NCBI RefSeq assembly: GCF_001673405.1
Contig: NZ_LZLV01000004.1
Coordinates: 58,101-122,100, forward strand
Direction: 5' to 3'
DNA length: 64,000 nucleotides
Source of the DNA: Mycobacterium sp. 1245111.1
GTDB taxonomy: Bacteria; Actinomycetota; Actinomycetes; Mycobacteriales; Mycobacteriaceae
The position numbers and the translations under genes are program-made. The notes below the pieces were generated by a model. That model ran no database searches and was not told where the DNA came from. It saw only the letters and a list, made by a program, of their open reading frames with translations. This document shows positions 8,081 through 17,462 of the stretch, piece after piece; the first letter of the stretch is position 1; every line of letters begins with the position of its first letter.

Positions 8081-8743
8081 TCAGACCGGTGCGGCAGGGT
8101 CGTCGCGGCGTGTCGGTAGGTGAATGCCGACCACTAACAACCACGCGAGTGCCGCGACCCGGGCCACCGGCAGTATCGGTCCCACGGCGGTCCAGGCCAG
8201 CACCAGCATCGTCGTCTCGCAGAGCGTGGCGATCGCGATACCAGCCCACACAGTGGTTCGCGGCAACCGCCCACCGGCCGCGACGCCCGCGATCAGAATG
8301 CCGAGCGCCACCACGTGCCCGGGGCCGCCGATCAAGAAGGTCAGCAGATAGAGCGCGCGCACCAACGAGGTGTCGCCGGCGATCTCGGGGCGCGACATCA
8401 CCCAACCCAGCAAGCCGGTCAGGGCCAGGCCGCCGGCCGCCAACGTCCCGCCCGCCAACGCGACCGTCGGCCCCGCCCCGTTGACGCCAAGCCAACGCAG
8501 CCGCGAACTGACGGTCGCGGTGTAAATCGCAAGCAGCACTGACGATCCGAACACCGCGACCGCCATGATGTGCAGCGCCAACGACTGGGTCTGCACGTAG
8601 TGCTGCACGGCAGCGGTCGAGCCGTAGGGCAACGGCATGATGCCCCCGATCGAGATGCCAACGCCGAGACCGCCGAACAGCAGCGCAATCGACAGACCGG
8701 CGAGTAGTGCCGGCGACGGTCCGTCGTGCCGCGATTCCATCAT
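8081..8743 (-). CDS. Multi-pass membrane protein, unknown function
   Basis: A 220-residue protein beginning MMESRHDGPSPALLAG, with about six hydrophobic segments (for example LLAGLSIALLFGGLGVGISI, HIMAVAVFGSSVLLAIYTA, LTGLLGWVM, VVALGILIAGVAA, and two near the C-terminus) and a short charged tail. The ATG pair at 8743/8740 is chosen because upstream in-frame residues are polar and atypical of the family. The next gene upstream starts at 9605 and ends at 8766. M. tuberculosis has Rv2407 and a PE gene in this interval instead. No domain family was recognised with confidence. Confidence 0.7.
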   Translation of the reverse strand: MMESRHDGPSPALLAGLSIALLFGGLGVGISIGGIMPLPYGSTAAVQHYVQTQSLALHIMAVAVFGSSVLLAIYTATVSSRLRWLGVNGAGPTVALAGGTLAAGGLALTGLLGWVMSRPEIAGDTSLVRALYLLTFLIGGPGHVVALGILIAGVAAGGRLPRTTVWAGIAIATLCETTMLVLAWTAVGPILPVARVAALAWLLVVGIHLPTRRDDPAAPV

Positions 8744-8765
8744 GCCGGAACGATAGAACGAAAGA

Positions 8766-9605
8766 CTATGCCAATCGGGTGATTTCGACGACGACATCGA
8801 GGTCGGTAGCACCCTGCCCCGAGTAGATCCCTTTCAGCGGCGAGACGTCGGCGTAGTCACGGCCGACGCCGACCGTCACGTACTGCTCGTTGATCTCGCT
8901 GTCGATGGTGGGGTCATAATCCCACCATCCTCCCGTCCAGGCCTGAATCCACGCGTGGCTCTGGCCGTCGACGACCTCTCCGATGGCGGCGTCGGGGTCG
9001 GGGTGGTGGTACCCGGAGACGTAACGGGCAGGAATTCCCATGCTGCGCAACACCATCAGCGATAGGTGAACGAAATCCTGGCAGACGCCTTTGCCCTTAC
9101 TAAGCGCGTCCAGGCCAGACGAGTACACCCCGGTGCTGCCCTTGACGTAGTCCAGTTCGTTGCGCACCCACTCAGCCGCCGCGAGCACGGCATCCGCGGG
9201 AGCGTGCTCCTTGGCGATCTGTTTTCCCACGCCCGCAATGCGTTTGCTTGCCGGCGCGTGATAGGTCGGGCTCAGTAATTCGTCGTATCGGTCGATCACG
9301 GATTCACTGCGGAGTTCTGGCCAGGTCAGCTGTTGAGACGGCGGGTCGGGCTTGTCGGTCTCGACCACGGACGCGGACGTAACCGTCAATTCGGTATGCG
9401 GCGCGTGTAGGTCGAACGCCGTCACCGCGGTGCCCCAGTAGTCCACGTAGCGGTACGACCGTGTCGCCGGCACGGTTTCGACACGATTGAGGACGACGTT
9501 CTGCCGGGAATCGGATCGTGGTGTGAGCCGAGCTTCGTTGTAGGAAGCCGTCGCCGGCGACGGATACGCATAGCCGGTCGCGTGCAGCACGCGAGTGCGC
9601 CACAT
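8766..9605 (-). CDS. Transglutaminase-like cysteine protease (Rv2409c homologue)
   Basis: A 279-residue protein with the bacterial transglutaminase N-terminal beta domain (residues 1-95, starting MWRTRVLHATGYAY) followed by the papain-like core. The catalytic triad is visible: Cys175 in GKGVCQDFVHL, His217 in SHAWIQAW and Asp231 in YDPT. Its start codon overlaps the stop of the alpha-E gene (TGATG), so the three genes ATP-grasp, alpha-E and transglutaminase form a coupled operon, as in M. tuberculosis. In other bacteria this trio is associated with peptide or amide-ligase chemistry of unknown product. Peptidase or amidase activity is inferred from the triad. Confidence 0.92.
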   Translation of the reverse strand: MWRTRVLHATGYAYPSPATASYNEARLTPRSDSRQNVVLNRVETVPATRSYRYVDYWGTAVTAFDLHAPHTELTVTSASVVETDKPDPPSQQLTWPELRSESVIDRYDELLSPTYHAPASKRIAGVGKQIAKEHAPADAVLAAAEWVRNELDYVKGSTGVYSSGLDALSKGKGVCQDFVHLSLMVLRSMGIPARYVSGYHHPDPDAAIGEVVDGQSHAWIQAWTGGWWDYDPTIDSEINEQYVTVGVGRDYADVSPLKGIYSGQGATDLDVVVEITRLA

Positions 9606-10621
9606 CAGCTCTTCCCCTGCTTGGTCGACTTGGTCGACTTGGTCGACTTGGTCGACTTGGCAGGCGCCGGATCGCGCTGGCCGGCGTCAGTCCAGGCGAC
9701 CCACGGCACGGCGTGAAAGTACTGCACTGCCAAGGCTTCTCCCACGTCGGAACACGACTTCTGTAAGCCGGCCAGCCGCCTCTCCAGCGACTCGAGGAGC
9801 ACGCCAGGCCGCACGAATTCGAGTTCGCTGCGGGCCCGGCCCAGCAGACGCTGCGGCTCGGAAAGGGTGCCGACGTTGCCGTGCGAGTTGCGCAGCAGCT
9901 CATCGAGGTGGTGCTCGGCCATTTTCAACGAGAAGAAGATCGACCGGGGGAAACGCCGATCGAGCAGAATGAACTCGACGACCCGATTGGCGTCCAGCAC
10001 ACCGCGATACGTGCGTAGGTAGGTGTCGTGGCCGCCGGCAGCGCGCAGCACGGTGACCCATGCCGGGGACGCCGCGCTGTCACCGACCCGCGACAGCAGC
10101 ATGCGCACCGTCATGTCGACCCGCTCGATCGAGCGGCCGAGCATCATGAAGCGGTAGCCGTCGTCGCGGGACAGCGTCGAGTCGGCGAGGCCGGCGAACA
10201 TTGCTGCGCGGCCCTCGATGAACGACAAAAATTCATGCGGCCCAAGGCGTTTGGCGGTGCGTATCCGCTCACCAAGTGCGTTGTAGGTGGTATTCAGGCA
10301 CTCCCACGTCTCGGTGGAAGTGACCTCGCGCGCCGATCGTGCGTTCTCGCGAGCCGCGGTGATGGCGTCGACGATCGAGCTGCCGCCGCCCAGGGTGTTA
10401 CGCCGAAAGGCCACCACGTCGGTCAGCGACCACAAGTCCAGCGTGTCGTCGGGCTCTTCAATTCCTAAGACCTGCAGCAAGACTCGTGAGGTGTGGTCGG
10501 GATCGACGCTGGAATCCTCCAGCAGCTGGTGCACCGTGACGTCGAGAATGCGCGCCGTGTCATCGGCGCGCTCGACGTACCGACCGATCCAGTACAGCGC
10601 CTCTGCATTGCGCGCGAGCAT
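9605..10621 (-). CDS. Alpha-E domain protein (Rv2410c homologue)
   Basis: A 338-residue, mostly helical protein of the alpha-E family (starting MLARNAEALYWIGRYVERAD), found next to circularly permuted ATP-grasp enzymes. RSIERVDMTVRMLL and ARSELEFVRPGVL are conserved helical stretches. The C-terminus carries a low-complexity KST repeat (KSTKSTKSTKST) followed by KQGKS, encoded by a 9-bp tandem DNA repeat at 9621-9656. The start ATG overlaps the preceding stop by one base (TGATG). Function is unknown; the constant partnership with the ATP-grasp gene suggests a complex or shared pathway. Confidence 0.9.
   Translation of the reverse strand: MLARNAEALYWIGRYVERADDTARILDVTVHQLLEDSSVDPDHTSRVLLQVLGIEEPDDTLDLWSLTDVVAFRRNTLGGGSSIVDAITAARENARSAREVTSTETWECLNTTYNALGERIRTAKRLGPHEFLSFIEGRAAMFAGLADSTLSRDDGYRFMMLGRSIERVDMTVRMLLSRVGDSAASPAWVTVLRAAGGHDTYLRTYRGVLDANRVVEFILLDRRFPRSIFFSLKMAEHHLDELLRNSHGNVGTLSEPQRLLGRARSELEFVRPGVLLESLERRLAGLQKSCSDVGEALAVQYFHAVPWVAWTDAGQRDPAPAKSTKSTKSTKSTKQGKS
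9621..9656. repeat. 9-bp tandem repeat (TTGGTCGAC x4)
   Basis: Four exact copies of TTGGTCGAC, starting at 9621, 9630, 9639 and 9648, encode the KST tripeptide repeats at the C-terminus of the alpha-E protein. The unit is in frame, so slippage would change only copy number. Confidence 0.95.
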
Positions 10622-12255
10622 CAGCGAATCACCGCCTGCTGTTGTTGTTGAGCCGGCTGCTGCTTCGGGCCCGATTTCATCTGCGACTGACGCTGCCGCT
10701 GGACCGGCTTCTCGGCGGCCTCCTCATCGGCCGCGGTGGCCGGTGGCGGCAGTGCCTTGACCACTTCGGCCGCACCCAGCTCATGGTCCTCTGCCGACGT
10801 CTTCGACGCCAACACCCAGGTGTCCTTGGAGCCGCCCCCCTGGCTGGAGTTCACCACCCGCGATCCTTCAACGAGCGCCACCCGGGTCAAGCCACCGGGA
10901 AGCACCCAGATGTCGTCGCCGTCGTTGACGATGAACGGACGCAGGTCGACATACCGCGGGGTGAGCTTCTCGCCGATCTGGGTGGGCACCGTCGACAGCT
11001 GCATCATCGGCTGAGCAATCCAGCCCCGCGGGTCGTCACGGATGCTTTTGCTGATCGCGTTCAGTTCCTTGTTGGACGCCTCGGGGCCGAACACGATGCC
11101 GTAGCCACCCGAGCCCTCGACAGGCTTGATCACCAGCTCGGCAACCCGGTCGAGCACCTCTTCGCGTTCGTCGTCCAACCAGCATCGGTAGGTGTCCACG
11201 TTGGCCAACAGCGGCTTCTCGCCCAGGTAGTACTCGATGATCGTCGGCACGTAGGTGTAGACGAGTTTGTCATCCCCGACCCCGTTGCCGACGGCGCTGG
11301 AGATCACCACATTGCCGGCGCGCGCGGCGTTGAGCAGGCCGGCCACACCGAGCACCGAATCGGGCTTGAACTGCATCGGGTCCAGGAACACGTCGTCGAT
11401 GCGGCGATAGATGACGTCGACCTGACGCTCCCCTTCGGTGGTGCGCATGTAGACCTGGTTGTCCCGACAGAACAGGTCGCGGCCCTCGACCAACTCCACG
11501 CCCATCTGGCGAGCCAGCAGCGAATGCTCGAAGTAGGCCGAGTTGTAGACGCCCGGCGTCAGCACCACGACCGTCGGGTCGGCTTCGTTGGTGGCCGCGC
11601 TGTTGCGCAGCGCACGCAGCAGATGCGAGGCGTAATCGTCCACGGCGCGCACCCGGTGGCTGGCGAAAAGGTTCGGAAAAACTCGCGCCATCGTGCGCCG
11701 GTTCTCCATCACATACGACACCCCCGACGGGGAGCGCAGGTTGTCCTCGAGCACCCGCCAGGTGCCCTTCTCGTCCTTGATCAGGTCGATGCCCGCGACG
11801 TGGATGCGCACACCATTGGGTGGCACGATGCCGACGGCCTGGCGGTGGAAGTGCTCGCAGGAGGTGATCAGCCGACGCGGGATGACGCCGTCACGCAGGA
11901 TCTCCTGGTCGCCGTAGATGTCGTCGAGGTATGCCTCGAGCGCCTTGACGCGCTGGATCAGGCCGCGCTCCAGCTTCGTCCACTCGGCGGCGGCAATCAC
12001 TCGCGGAACTTGATCCAGCGGAAATGGCCGCTCCTGGCCCGACAGCGAGAAGGTAATGCCCTGGTCGACGAACGCCCGGCTCAGCGCCTCGGCGCGGTCG
12101 TCGAGATCGTCGGCGCTCGACGGCGCCAGCTCCCGGTAGATGCCCTTGTAGGGGCCCCGAACGTTGCCCTCGGCGTCGAACATCTCGTCAAAGGCGTCGG
12201 AATAGCCGTCGACGGAGTTATAGCCCTCGAAAATATGCGCATAGTTCTTCGACAT
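10621..12255 (-). CDS. Circularly permuted ATP-grasp protein (Rv2411c homologue)
   Basis: A 544-residue cytoplasmic protein of the type 2 circularly permuted ATP-grasp family (carboxylate-amine ligase fold). It starts MSKNYAHIFEGYNSVDGY, and family stretches include PFPLDQVPRVI, VEGSGGYGIVFG (nucleotide-binding glycine loop), PRYVDLRPFIV and VNSSQGGGSKDTWVL. The C-terminus is glutamine-rich (KQQPAQQQQQAV). In-frame ATGs farther upstream (12318, 12408) would add atypical sequence; related actinobacterial proteins begin near IFDGY, so 12255 is preferred. It is first in a coupled operon with the alpha-E and transglutaminase genes. Substrates unknown. Confidence 0.88.
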   Translation of the reverse strand: MSKNYAHIFEGYNSVDGYSDAFDEMFDAEGNVRGPYKGIYRELAPSSADDLDDRAEALSRAFVDQGITFSLSGQERPFPLDQVPRVIAAAEWTKLERGLIQRVKALEAYLDDIYGDQEILRDGVIPRRLITSCEHFHRQAVGIVPPNGVRIHVAGIDLIKDEKGTWRVLEDNLRSPSGVSYVMENRRTMARVFPNLFASHRVRAVDDYASHLLRALRNSAATNEADPTVVVLTPGVYNSAYFEHSLLARQMGVELVEGRDLFCRDNQVYMRTTEGERQVDVIYRRIDDVFLDPMQFKPDSVLGVAGLLNAARAGNVVISSAVGNGVGDDKLVYTYVPTIIEYYLGEKPLLANVDTYRCWLDDEREEVLDRVAELVIKPVEGSGGYGIVFGPEASNKELNAISKSIRDDPRGWIAQPMMQLSTVPTQIGEKLTPRYVDLRPFIVNDGDDIWVLPGGLTRVALVEGSRVVNSSQGGGSKDTWVLASKTSAEDHELGAAEVVKALPPPATAADEEAAEKPVQRQRQSQMKSGPKQQPAQQQQQAVIR

Positions 12256-12464
12256 GCCTTGCTTTTGCCGCCTGGTCTCGGCGGGAGCGGTTCGAACGGC
12301 CACGTTGACATGCTGCATCAGATCGTGCGGCTCCGCAGGGTCAGCGTCTTCGCTTTGGGGGAATGCACGGCGGACTGATACCCTGAGCAGTCGCCGCTCA
12401 AGCGTCAATACGCTCCGGCAACCCGTGACATCACAAGCCGCTGATATTTGAAGAGGAATTACGC

Positions 12465-12731
12465 GTGGCCAACATCAAGTCGCAGCAAAAGCGCAACCGC
12501 ACCAACGAGCGCGCGCGACTGCGCAACAAGTCGGTGAAGTCGTCGCTTCGCACGGCTGTCCGCGCGTTCCGCGAGGCCGCCGAGGCCGGCGAGAAGGACA
12601 AGGCCGCCGAGCTGCTGGTCTCGACCAGCCGCAAGCTCGACAAGGCCGCCAGCAAGGGCGTGATCCACAAGAACCAGGCTGCGAACAAGAAGTCCGCTCT
12701 CGCCCACGCGCTGAACAAGCTCAGCAGCTAG
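12465..12731 (+). CDS. rpsT: 30S ribosomal protein S20
   Basis: An 88-residue basic ribosomal protein that binds 16S rRNA early in small-subunit assembly. It starts at GTG 12465 ([22 protein letters not shown]) and ends [20 protein letters not shown], both typical of S20. A purine-rich AAGAGGAA site lies about seven bases upstream. It is transcribed divergently from the ATP-grasp operon and convergently with holA, as in M. tuberculosis (Rv2412). Confidence 0.98.
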   Translation: MANIKSQQKRNRTNERARLRNKSVKSSLRTAVRAFREAAEAGEKDKAAELLVSTSRKLDKAASKGVIHKNQAANKKSALAHALNKLSS

Positions 12732-12745
12732 TCCGCTTACTCGGC

Positions 12746-13708
12746 TTACTCGGCGACGAGTTCCGCGACCTTTCGCACCGCCGCCTCCAAGGCGTAGTCC
12801 GCGTCCGCGGCTGCCCCTTTCACATCGGCGTTGAGCGCCGCCACCAGCCGCATCGCGGTGGCCACCGAATCGCGGGACCAACGCCGCGCCTGCTTCTGGG
12901 CCTTCTGCACCCGCCAAGGCGGCATTCCCAGTTCCGACGCCAACCGGTAGGGGTCGCCGGACAGCGAGCCGACCCGTCCGATGCTGTGGACGGCCTCGGC
13001 CAGCGCGTCGGCCAACACCACATGCGGTTCGCCGCGCAGCATCGCCCAGCGCAGCGCCTCGACCGCTCCCTCGACGTCGCCCACCACCGCCTTGTCGGCG
13101 ATATCGAACCCCTTCACCTCGGCCTTGCCGTGGTGATAGCGCCGCACCGCCGCGACGTCCACCTGCCCGCCGGTGTCCGCGACCAACTGCGAACAGGCCG
13201 AGGCCAATTCGCGGACATCGGAGCCGACCGCGTCGAGTAACGCTGTGAGTGTGTCATCGTCGAGCTTGACCTTCAGTGCGCGAAACTCCTTGCGCACGAA
13301 GTCCATCCGCTCGCCGGCCTTGGTGATCCGCGCGCACGGATACACCTGGGCGCCCAACTTCTGCAGCTGATTGGCCAGGGCTTTGGCCCGCCCGCCGCCG
13401 GAATGCACGACGACCAGCTCGGTGCCCGCCGGCACGTCGGCTGCAGCTTTGGCGATCAACTCGGCGGCTTCCTTGCCGGCATCACCGGCGGCCTCCAAGA
13501 CGACGACGCGCTCGTCGGCGAACAGCGACGGGCTGAGCAGTTCGGCCAGTTCGTAGACGCCGACGTCGCCGGCCCGGACCCGGTCCACCGGGACGTCGTC
13601 GGTGCCTGCGCGCTTGCGCGCCGCCCGCAGCACGTCCGCGACGGCACGCTCGACCAGCAGCGCCTCGTCCCCGAGCACGAGATGTACTGCCGAATCCTGC
13701 TGGCTCAC
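12746..13708 (-). CDS. holA: DNA polymerase III delta subunit HolA
   Basis: Clamp-loader subunit that opens the beta sliding clamp at replication forks. The 320-residue product starts at GTG 13708 ([22 protein letters not shown]). It shows the family's N-terminal RecA-like region with [11 protein letters not shown], a middle helical domain ([21 protein letters not shown]) and a C-terminal collar domain ([17 protein letters not shown]). Gene order rpsT-holA-comEC-comEA matches Rv2412-Rv2415c. Confidence 0.93.
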   Translation of the reverse strand: MSQQDSAVHLVLGDEALLVERAVADVLRAARKRAGTDDVPVDRVRAGDVGVYELAELLSPSLFADERVVVLEAAGDAGKEAAELIAKAAADVPAGTELVVVHSGGGRAKALANQLQKLGAQVYPCARITKAGERMDFVRKEFRALKVKLDDDTLTALLDAVGSDVRELASACSQLVADTGGQVDVAAVRRYHHGKAEVKGFDIADKAVVGDVEGAVEALRWAMLRGEPHVVLADALAEAVHSIGRVGSLSGDPYRLASELGMPPWRVQKAQKQARRWSRDSVATAMRLVAALNADVKGAAADADYALEAAVRKVAELVAE

Positions 13709-13720
13709 CGGTTGATCGTG

Positions 13721-15280
13721 TCACGTCGGGCCGACAGGTCCGCCGACCCCTGCCAGCAGACCGGACAGCGACCAGGCCAGCAGTGCGCAGACGGCCAACG
13801 CCAGGCCCGCCCGAAACCACCACCACCGCCACAGCAGCACCGCGAGCAGTCCCGCCGCGCCGACCACCAACACGCCGGAAAACCCTGACGGCACAGCCAC
13901 ACTCGCACCGGGCACACTCGCCGACCAGTGCGCGATCCGCAGCAGCCACCACACTTCCGGACCGGTGAACCGAATCAGCAGCTGCGCGCCGGCCGGCCAG
14001 CACAGCCACAACGCCGCAGCGGCGCTTCCCAGCACCGTGATCGGCGCGACCAACGCCGCGACCGCGAGATTGGCCGCCGCCGACACCAGGCTGACCCGGC
14101 CCGAGATGCCGGCGATCAGCGGTGCGGTCACCAGCTGCGCCGCACAGGCCACGCAGACTGCGTCCGCCAGCGGCTTGGGCCAGCCCGCCGCGACCAGGCG
14201 TCGCGACCAGATCGGCGCAATCACGACCAGCGCCGCGGTCGCCACTACCGACAACGCCAAACCCACGTCCACGGCCAACTGCGGCGCGACAACCATCAAC
14301 ACCAGCACCGTGGCGGCCAACGCCGGAACCGCTTGCCGGCGCCGTGACGACAGCACACCCACCAGCGCGATCGCGCCCATCAACGCCGCCCGCAACACAC
14401 TGGCCGAGGGCTGCACCACGATGACGAACAGCACCAGCGCGACGCCGGCCAGACCGACTGCGGCCCGCGGGCCGATCAAGCGCGCCGAAAACAGCACCGC
14501 CCCACACACGATCGTGACGTTGGCGCCGGACACCGCAGTCAGGTGCGTCAGGCCGGCGACGCGGAACTCTTGACTGGTGATCGGGGTGACCGTCGACATG
14601 TCGCCGAGTACCAGTGCCGGCAGCATGGCGGCCTGGTCTGCGGGCAACACGCGACGGGCCGCGTCCGCGAATCCCGCGCGAACCGCGTACGCGGCGCGGT
14701 TCAACGGTCCGGCACGACCCAGCGTCGGCGCACCGACCGCGGTGACCACCGCGACCGTCAGATCGCGACGAGTCGGCGCCGCGACGCGAGCACGAAAGCG
14801 CATCGGCTGACCGACCATCACCACACCGAAATCTCGCGCGGGTGCGAAAACCACTGCGCGGCCTGATGTTTCGTCGTGTCCGAGCTGGCGCAGTTTGGCG
14901 CGGAACAGCAGATGACCGCGACCTACCGACCGCGCGCTTTCGACCGGTGTGACCGCCACCTCGACGGTGCTGCCGAATGCCGCGGTGATCGGGTGGTGCG
15001 CGACCGCGTCGACCCGCAACGAGATTGCGAATCCGAAGCCCGCCCCGACCACCCCCGCGGCGGCCAGGCCGATACCGATGGCTCGCATCGCCGGCCGGTC
15101 GGCCCGCAGGCGCGACAGCAGCGCACCCGCCGCACCCGCTGCCAGACAGATCCATCCGGCGACCGTGCCGATCGGCCAGATGATTCCGGCAGCGGTCACG
15201 ACCCAACTGGTCAGCGCCGCCGGCACCAGGCGAGCATCCAGCCGCGCCGCGGTCGGGTCGGCGACGGGTGGTTGCGCCAC
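13721..15280 (-). CDS. comEC: ComEC/Rec2-family membrane protein without metallo-beta-lactamase domain
   Basis: A 519-residue polytopic membrane protein of the ComEC family, which in competent bacteria forms the inner-membrane DNA channel. It starts at GTG 15280 (VAQPPVADPTAARLDARL). Present are an OB-like N-terminal region and the Competence domain, with the conserved HLTAVSGANVTIV stretch and multiple hydrophobic helices after it. The C-terminal metallo-beta-lactamase domain of full-length ComEC proteins (about 750 residues) is missing, as in M. tuberculosis Rv2414c. comEA ends five bases upstream, so the two are one unit. Natural transformation is not established in mycobacteria. Confidence 0.9.
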   Translation of the reverse strand: MAQPPVADPTAARLDARLVPAALTSWVVTAAGIIWPIGTVAGWICLAAGAAGALLSRLRADRPAMRAIGIGLAAAGVVGAGFGFAISLRVDAVAHHPITAAFGSTVEVAVTPVESARSVGRGHLLFRAKLRQLGHDETSGRAVVFAPARDFGVVMVGQPMRFRARVAAPTRRDLTVAVVTAVGAPTLGRAGPLNRAAYAVRAGFADAARRVLPADQAAMLPALVLGDMSTVTPITSQEFRVAGLTHLTAVSGANVTIVCGAVLFSARLIGPRAAVGLAGVALVLFVIVVQPSASVLRAALMGAIALVGVLSSRRRQAVPALAATVLVLMVVAPQLAVDVGLALSVVATAALVVIAPIWSRRLVAAGWPKPLADAVCVACAAQLVTAPLIAGISGRVSLVSAAANLAVAALVAPITVLGSAAAALWLCWPAGAQLLIRFTGPEVWWLLRIAHWSASVPGASVAVPSGFSGVLVVGAAGLLAVLLWRWWWFRAGLALAVCALLAWSLSGLLAGVGGPVGPT

Positions 15281-15285
15281 CGGCC

Positions 15286-16110
15286 TCAGACACGGACCAG
15301 CGGACGCAGCTTCTCCAGGCGTCCGGGGCCGATCCCGTCGACCTCACCGAGCTGGTCGACGCTGGTGAACTTGCCGTGGGCGTCCCGCCACGCAACGATC
15401 GCGGCAGCCATCACCGGACCCACTCCCGGCAGCGTGTCCAACTGCTGCACGGTCGCGGTGTTCAGGTTGATCGGCTGAGACGGCGCGCCCTTGGCCGGGC
15501 GGGACGCCGAACTCGTGGGCCCGGGAGCCCTCGAGCCCGGGCTCACCGCGCTGCCCAGGACCGCGGGCTGGCCGTTGACCGGTGCGATCCCCACCACGAT
15601 CTGCTCGCCGTCGTCGACCTGGCGGGCCATGTTGAGCCCGATGGTGTCGGCGCCGTCGGTGGTGCCCCCGGCCGCCGTCAGCGCGTCGGCGATGCGTGCA
15701 CCGGGTGCCAGCGTGACCAGGCCGGGTGTGTGCACCAGGCCGACGACGCTGACCACGACGGGCTGGTTCGGCCGGGCGGACGGGCTCGGGTCGCGGCTCG
15801 CCGAGGCCGCCATGTCCACCGGCGGCAGCTTCGCCGACGCGACGGGCGCTGGCTGTTCGCGCATCAGCGTGAAGATGGTGACCAGCACGGCGATCGCCGC
15901 GACCGCCGCCAACGCAACCGCACCCGCGCGACCAGGGTCAGCCCGGATCTTGGCCAACCAGCCGTCCTGCGCCGGACCGTCGGGAACCCACCGAGGCAGC
16001 AGGGAGTTCGGGTCGTTGTCGACATCGTCGCGGTCGTCGGATTCCTCGTCCGCGCCCGGCTGGGCACCGAGTCGGCGGTGCAAACGCTCGGCGGGAAGTT
16101 CTGTTCGCAT
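15286..16110 (-). CDS. comEA: ComEA-like DNA-binding protein
   Basis: A 274-residue membrane-anchored protein. It starts MRTELPAERLHRRLG, with a cytoplasmic N-terminus, one transmembrane helix near residues 70-90 (AVALAAVAAIAVLVTIFTL), a proline-rich linker, an SLBB-type domain (VVSVVGLVHTPGLVTLAPGARI) and a C-terminal helix-hairpin-helix pair (INLNTATVQQLDTLPGVG and VDGIGPGRLEKLRPLV) that binds DNA without sequence specificity. The longer frame to 16305 is not used because MRTELPAE matches the usual mycobacterial start. In M. tuberculosis the next gene is eis; here the lipid locus begins instead. Confidence 0.93.
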   Translation of the reverse strand: MRTELPAERLHRRLGAQPGADEESDDRDDVDNDPNSLLPRWVPDGPAQDGWLAKIRADPGRAGAVALAAVAAIAVLVTIFTLMREQPAPVASAKLPPVDMAASASRDPSPSARPNQPVVVSVVGLVHTPGLVTLAPGARIADALTAAGGTTDGADTIGLNMARQVDDGEQIVVGIAPVNGQPAVLGSAVSPGSRAPGPTSSASRPAKGAPSQPINLNTATVQQLDTLPGVGPVMAAAIVAWRDAHGKFTSVDQLGEVDGIGPGRLEKLRPLVRV

Positions 16111-16288
16111 GCGCCGACGGTAGAGCCGCCCACCACCGCCACGACGGCCTCGCGGGGCTCCCCGGGTGCCGTCTGTGAATCGAATGGCGACTGTGCATGA
16201 ACGATTCAGCGTCGAGCCGCCTGACTGGTTGGTTGGGCGGCCGGATAACGTGCACACAGGTCCGACAGATGCAGCAGAGGAGACAGCC

Positions 16289-17449
16289 ATGCAACTGGCG
16301 CTCACGAAGGACGAAGCCGCCCTCCGCGACGAGCTACGCGAGTTTTATACGACGAAGATCCCCGCGGAGATCCGGGAGCGGACCCGCGCGGGCGAAGGCC
16401 TCGACCGCGACGACATCGCGACCAGCCACAAGATCCTCAACGAGCATGGCTTGGCGGTGCCGCACTGGCCGCTCGAATGGGGCGGCAAGGACTGGACGCC
16501 GGCCCAGCATCAGATCTGGCTCGATGAGATGCAACTGGCCTGCGTGCCAGAGCCACTGAATTTCAACGCCAAAATGGTCGGCCCGGTGATCGCCGAGTTC
16601 GGCTCGCAGGAAATCAAGGAACGCTTCCTGCCGCCGACGGCCGCCCTGGACATCTGGTGGTGCCAGGGGTTCTCCGAGCCCGAAGCCGGCTCCGACCTGG
16701 CGTCGCTGCGCACCACCGCGCTGCGCGACGGCGACAGCTACGTCGTCAACGGTCAGAAGACCTGGACGACGCTCGGCCAGTACGCCGACTGGATCTTCTG
16801 CCTGGTACGCACCGACCCGCAGGCACCCAAAAAGCAGGCCGGCATCTCGTTCCTGCTCATCGATCTGGATACCCCGGGCATCACGATGCGCCCGATCAAG
16901 TTGATCGACGGCAGCGTAGAGGTCAACGAGGTGTTCTTCGAAGACGTCCGGGTGCCCGCTAATCAGCTTGTCGGCGAAGAGAATCAGGGCTGGAGCTACG
17001 CGAAATTCCTGCTGGGGAACGAACGCACCGGTATCGCCCAAGTCGGTCGTACCAAGGTCCGGCTCGCGGACGTGAAGAAGCGAGCCGCCGACACCGGCCT
17101 GCTCAAGGATCCGCTGTTCGCGGCCCGGGTCGCGGAGGCCGAAAACGACTTGCTGGCACTGGAACTCACCCAGATGCGCGTCGCGTCCGGCTCGAAGGGC
17201 GGCAAGCCCAACCCGGCGTCGTCGGTGCTGAAACTGCGCGGCAGCCAGCTGCAGCAGATCGCCACCGAATTGCTCGTCGAGGTCGCCGGCCCTGACGCGC
17301 TGCCGTACGACGCCGGTGACGACATCGCATCGCCGTCGTGGGCGCAGGGCAGCGCACCGCATTACCTGAACTACCGCAAGACGTCGATTTACGGCGGTAG
17401 CAACGAAGTTCAGCGCACCATCATCGCGTCGACCATTCTCGGCTTGTAA
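16289..17449 (+). CDS. Acyl-CoA dehydrogenase (first of a pair)
   Basis: A 386-residue flavoprotein of the acyl-CoA dehydrogenase superfamily, starting MQLALTKDEAALRDELREF at ATG 16289 behind an AGAGGAGA site. Visible signatures are WCQGFSEPEAGSDLASLRT (the family's FAD/substrate loop), YVVNGQKTWTT, and the C-terminal IYGGSNEVQRTIIA. The catalytic Glu of medium-chain enzymes (YEGT) is Gly here (YGGS), so the base, if any, lies elsewhere. It is followed after 13 bases by a second, divergent family member, an arrangement typical of heteromeric acyl-CoA dehydrogenases in actinobacteria. The substrate is unknown. Confidence 0.9.
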   Translation: MQLALTKDEAALRDELREFYTTKIPAEIRERTRAGEGLDRDDIATSHKILNEHGLAVPHWPLEWGGKDWTPAQHQIWLDEMQLACVPEPLNFNAKMVGPVIAEFGSQEIKERFLPPTAALDIWWCQGFSEPEAGSDLASLRTTALRDGDSYVVNGQKTWTTLGQYADWIFCLVRTDPQAPKKQAGISFLLIDLDTPGITMRPIKLIDGSVEVNEVFFEDVRVPANQLVGEENQGWSYAKFLLGNERTGIAQVGRTKVRLADVKKRAADTGLLKDPLFAARVAEAENDLLALELTQMRVASGSKGGKPNPASSVLKLRGSQLQQIATELLVEVAGPDALPYDAGDDIASPSWAQGSAPHYLNYRKTSIYGGSNEVQRTIIASTILGL

Positions 17450-17462
17450 GGCAGGAATAGAC

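Noticed and set aside
10642..12378. 578-codon plus-strand frame opposite the ATP-grasp gene
   Set aside because: Antisense shadow; the minus-strand product matches a known family with conserved motifs and coupled neighbours.
13482..15395. 637-codon minus-strand frame over holA and comEC
   Set aside because: Arg/Gly-rich product in the wrong frame; comEC and holA motifs lie in other frames.
16111..16288. Integrase, transposase or tRNA attachment site at the left edge of the accessory region
   Set aside because: No tRNA, direct repeat or recombinase sequence could be found at this edge or at 47289.
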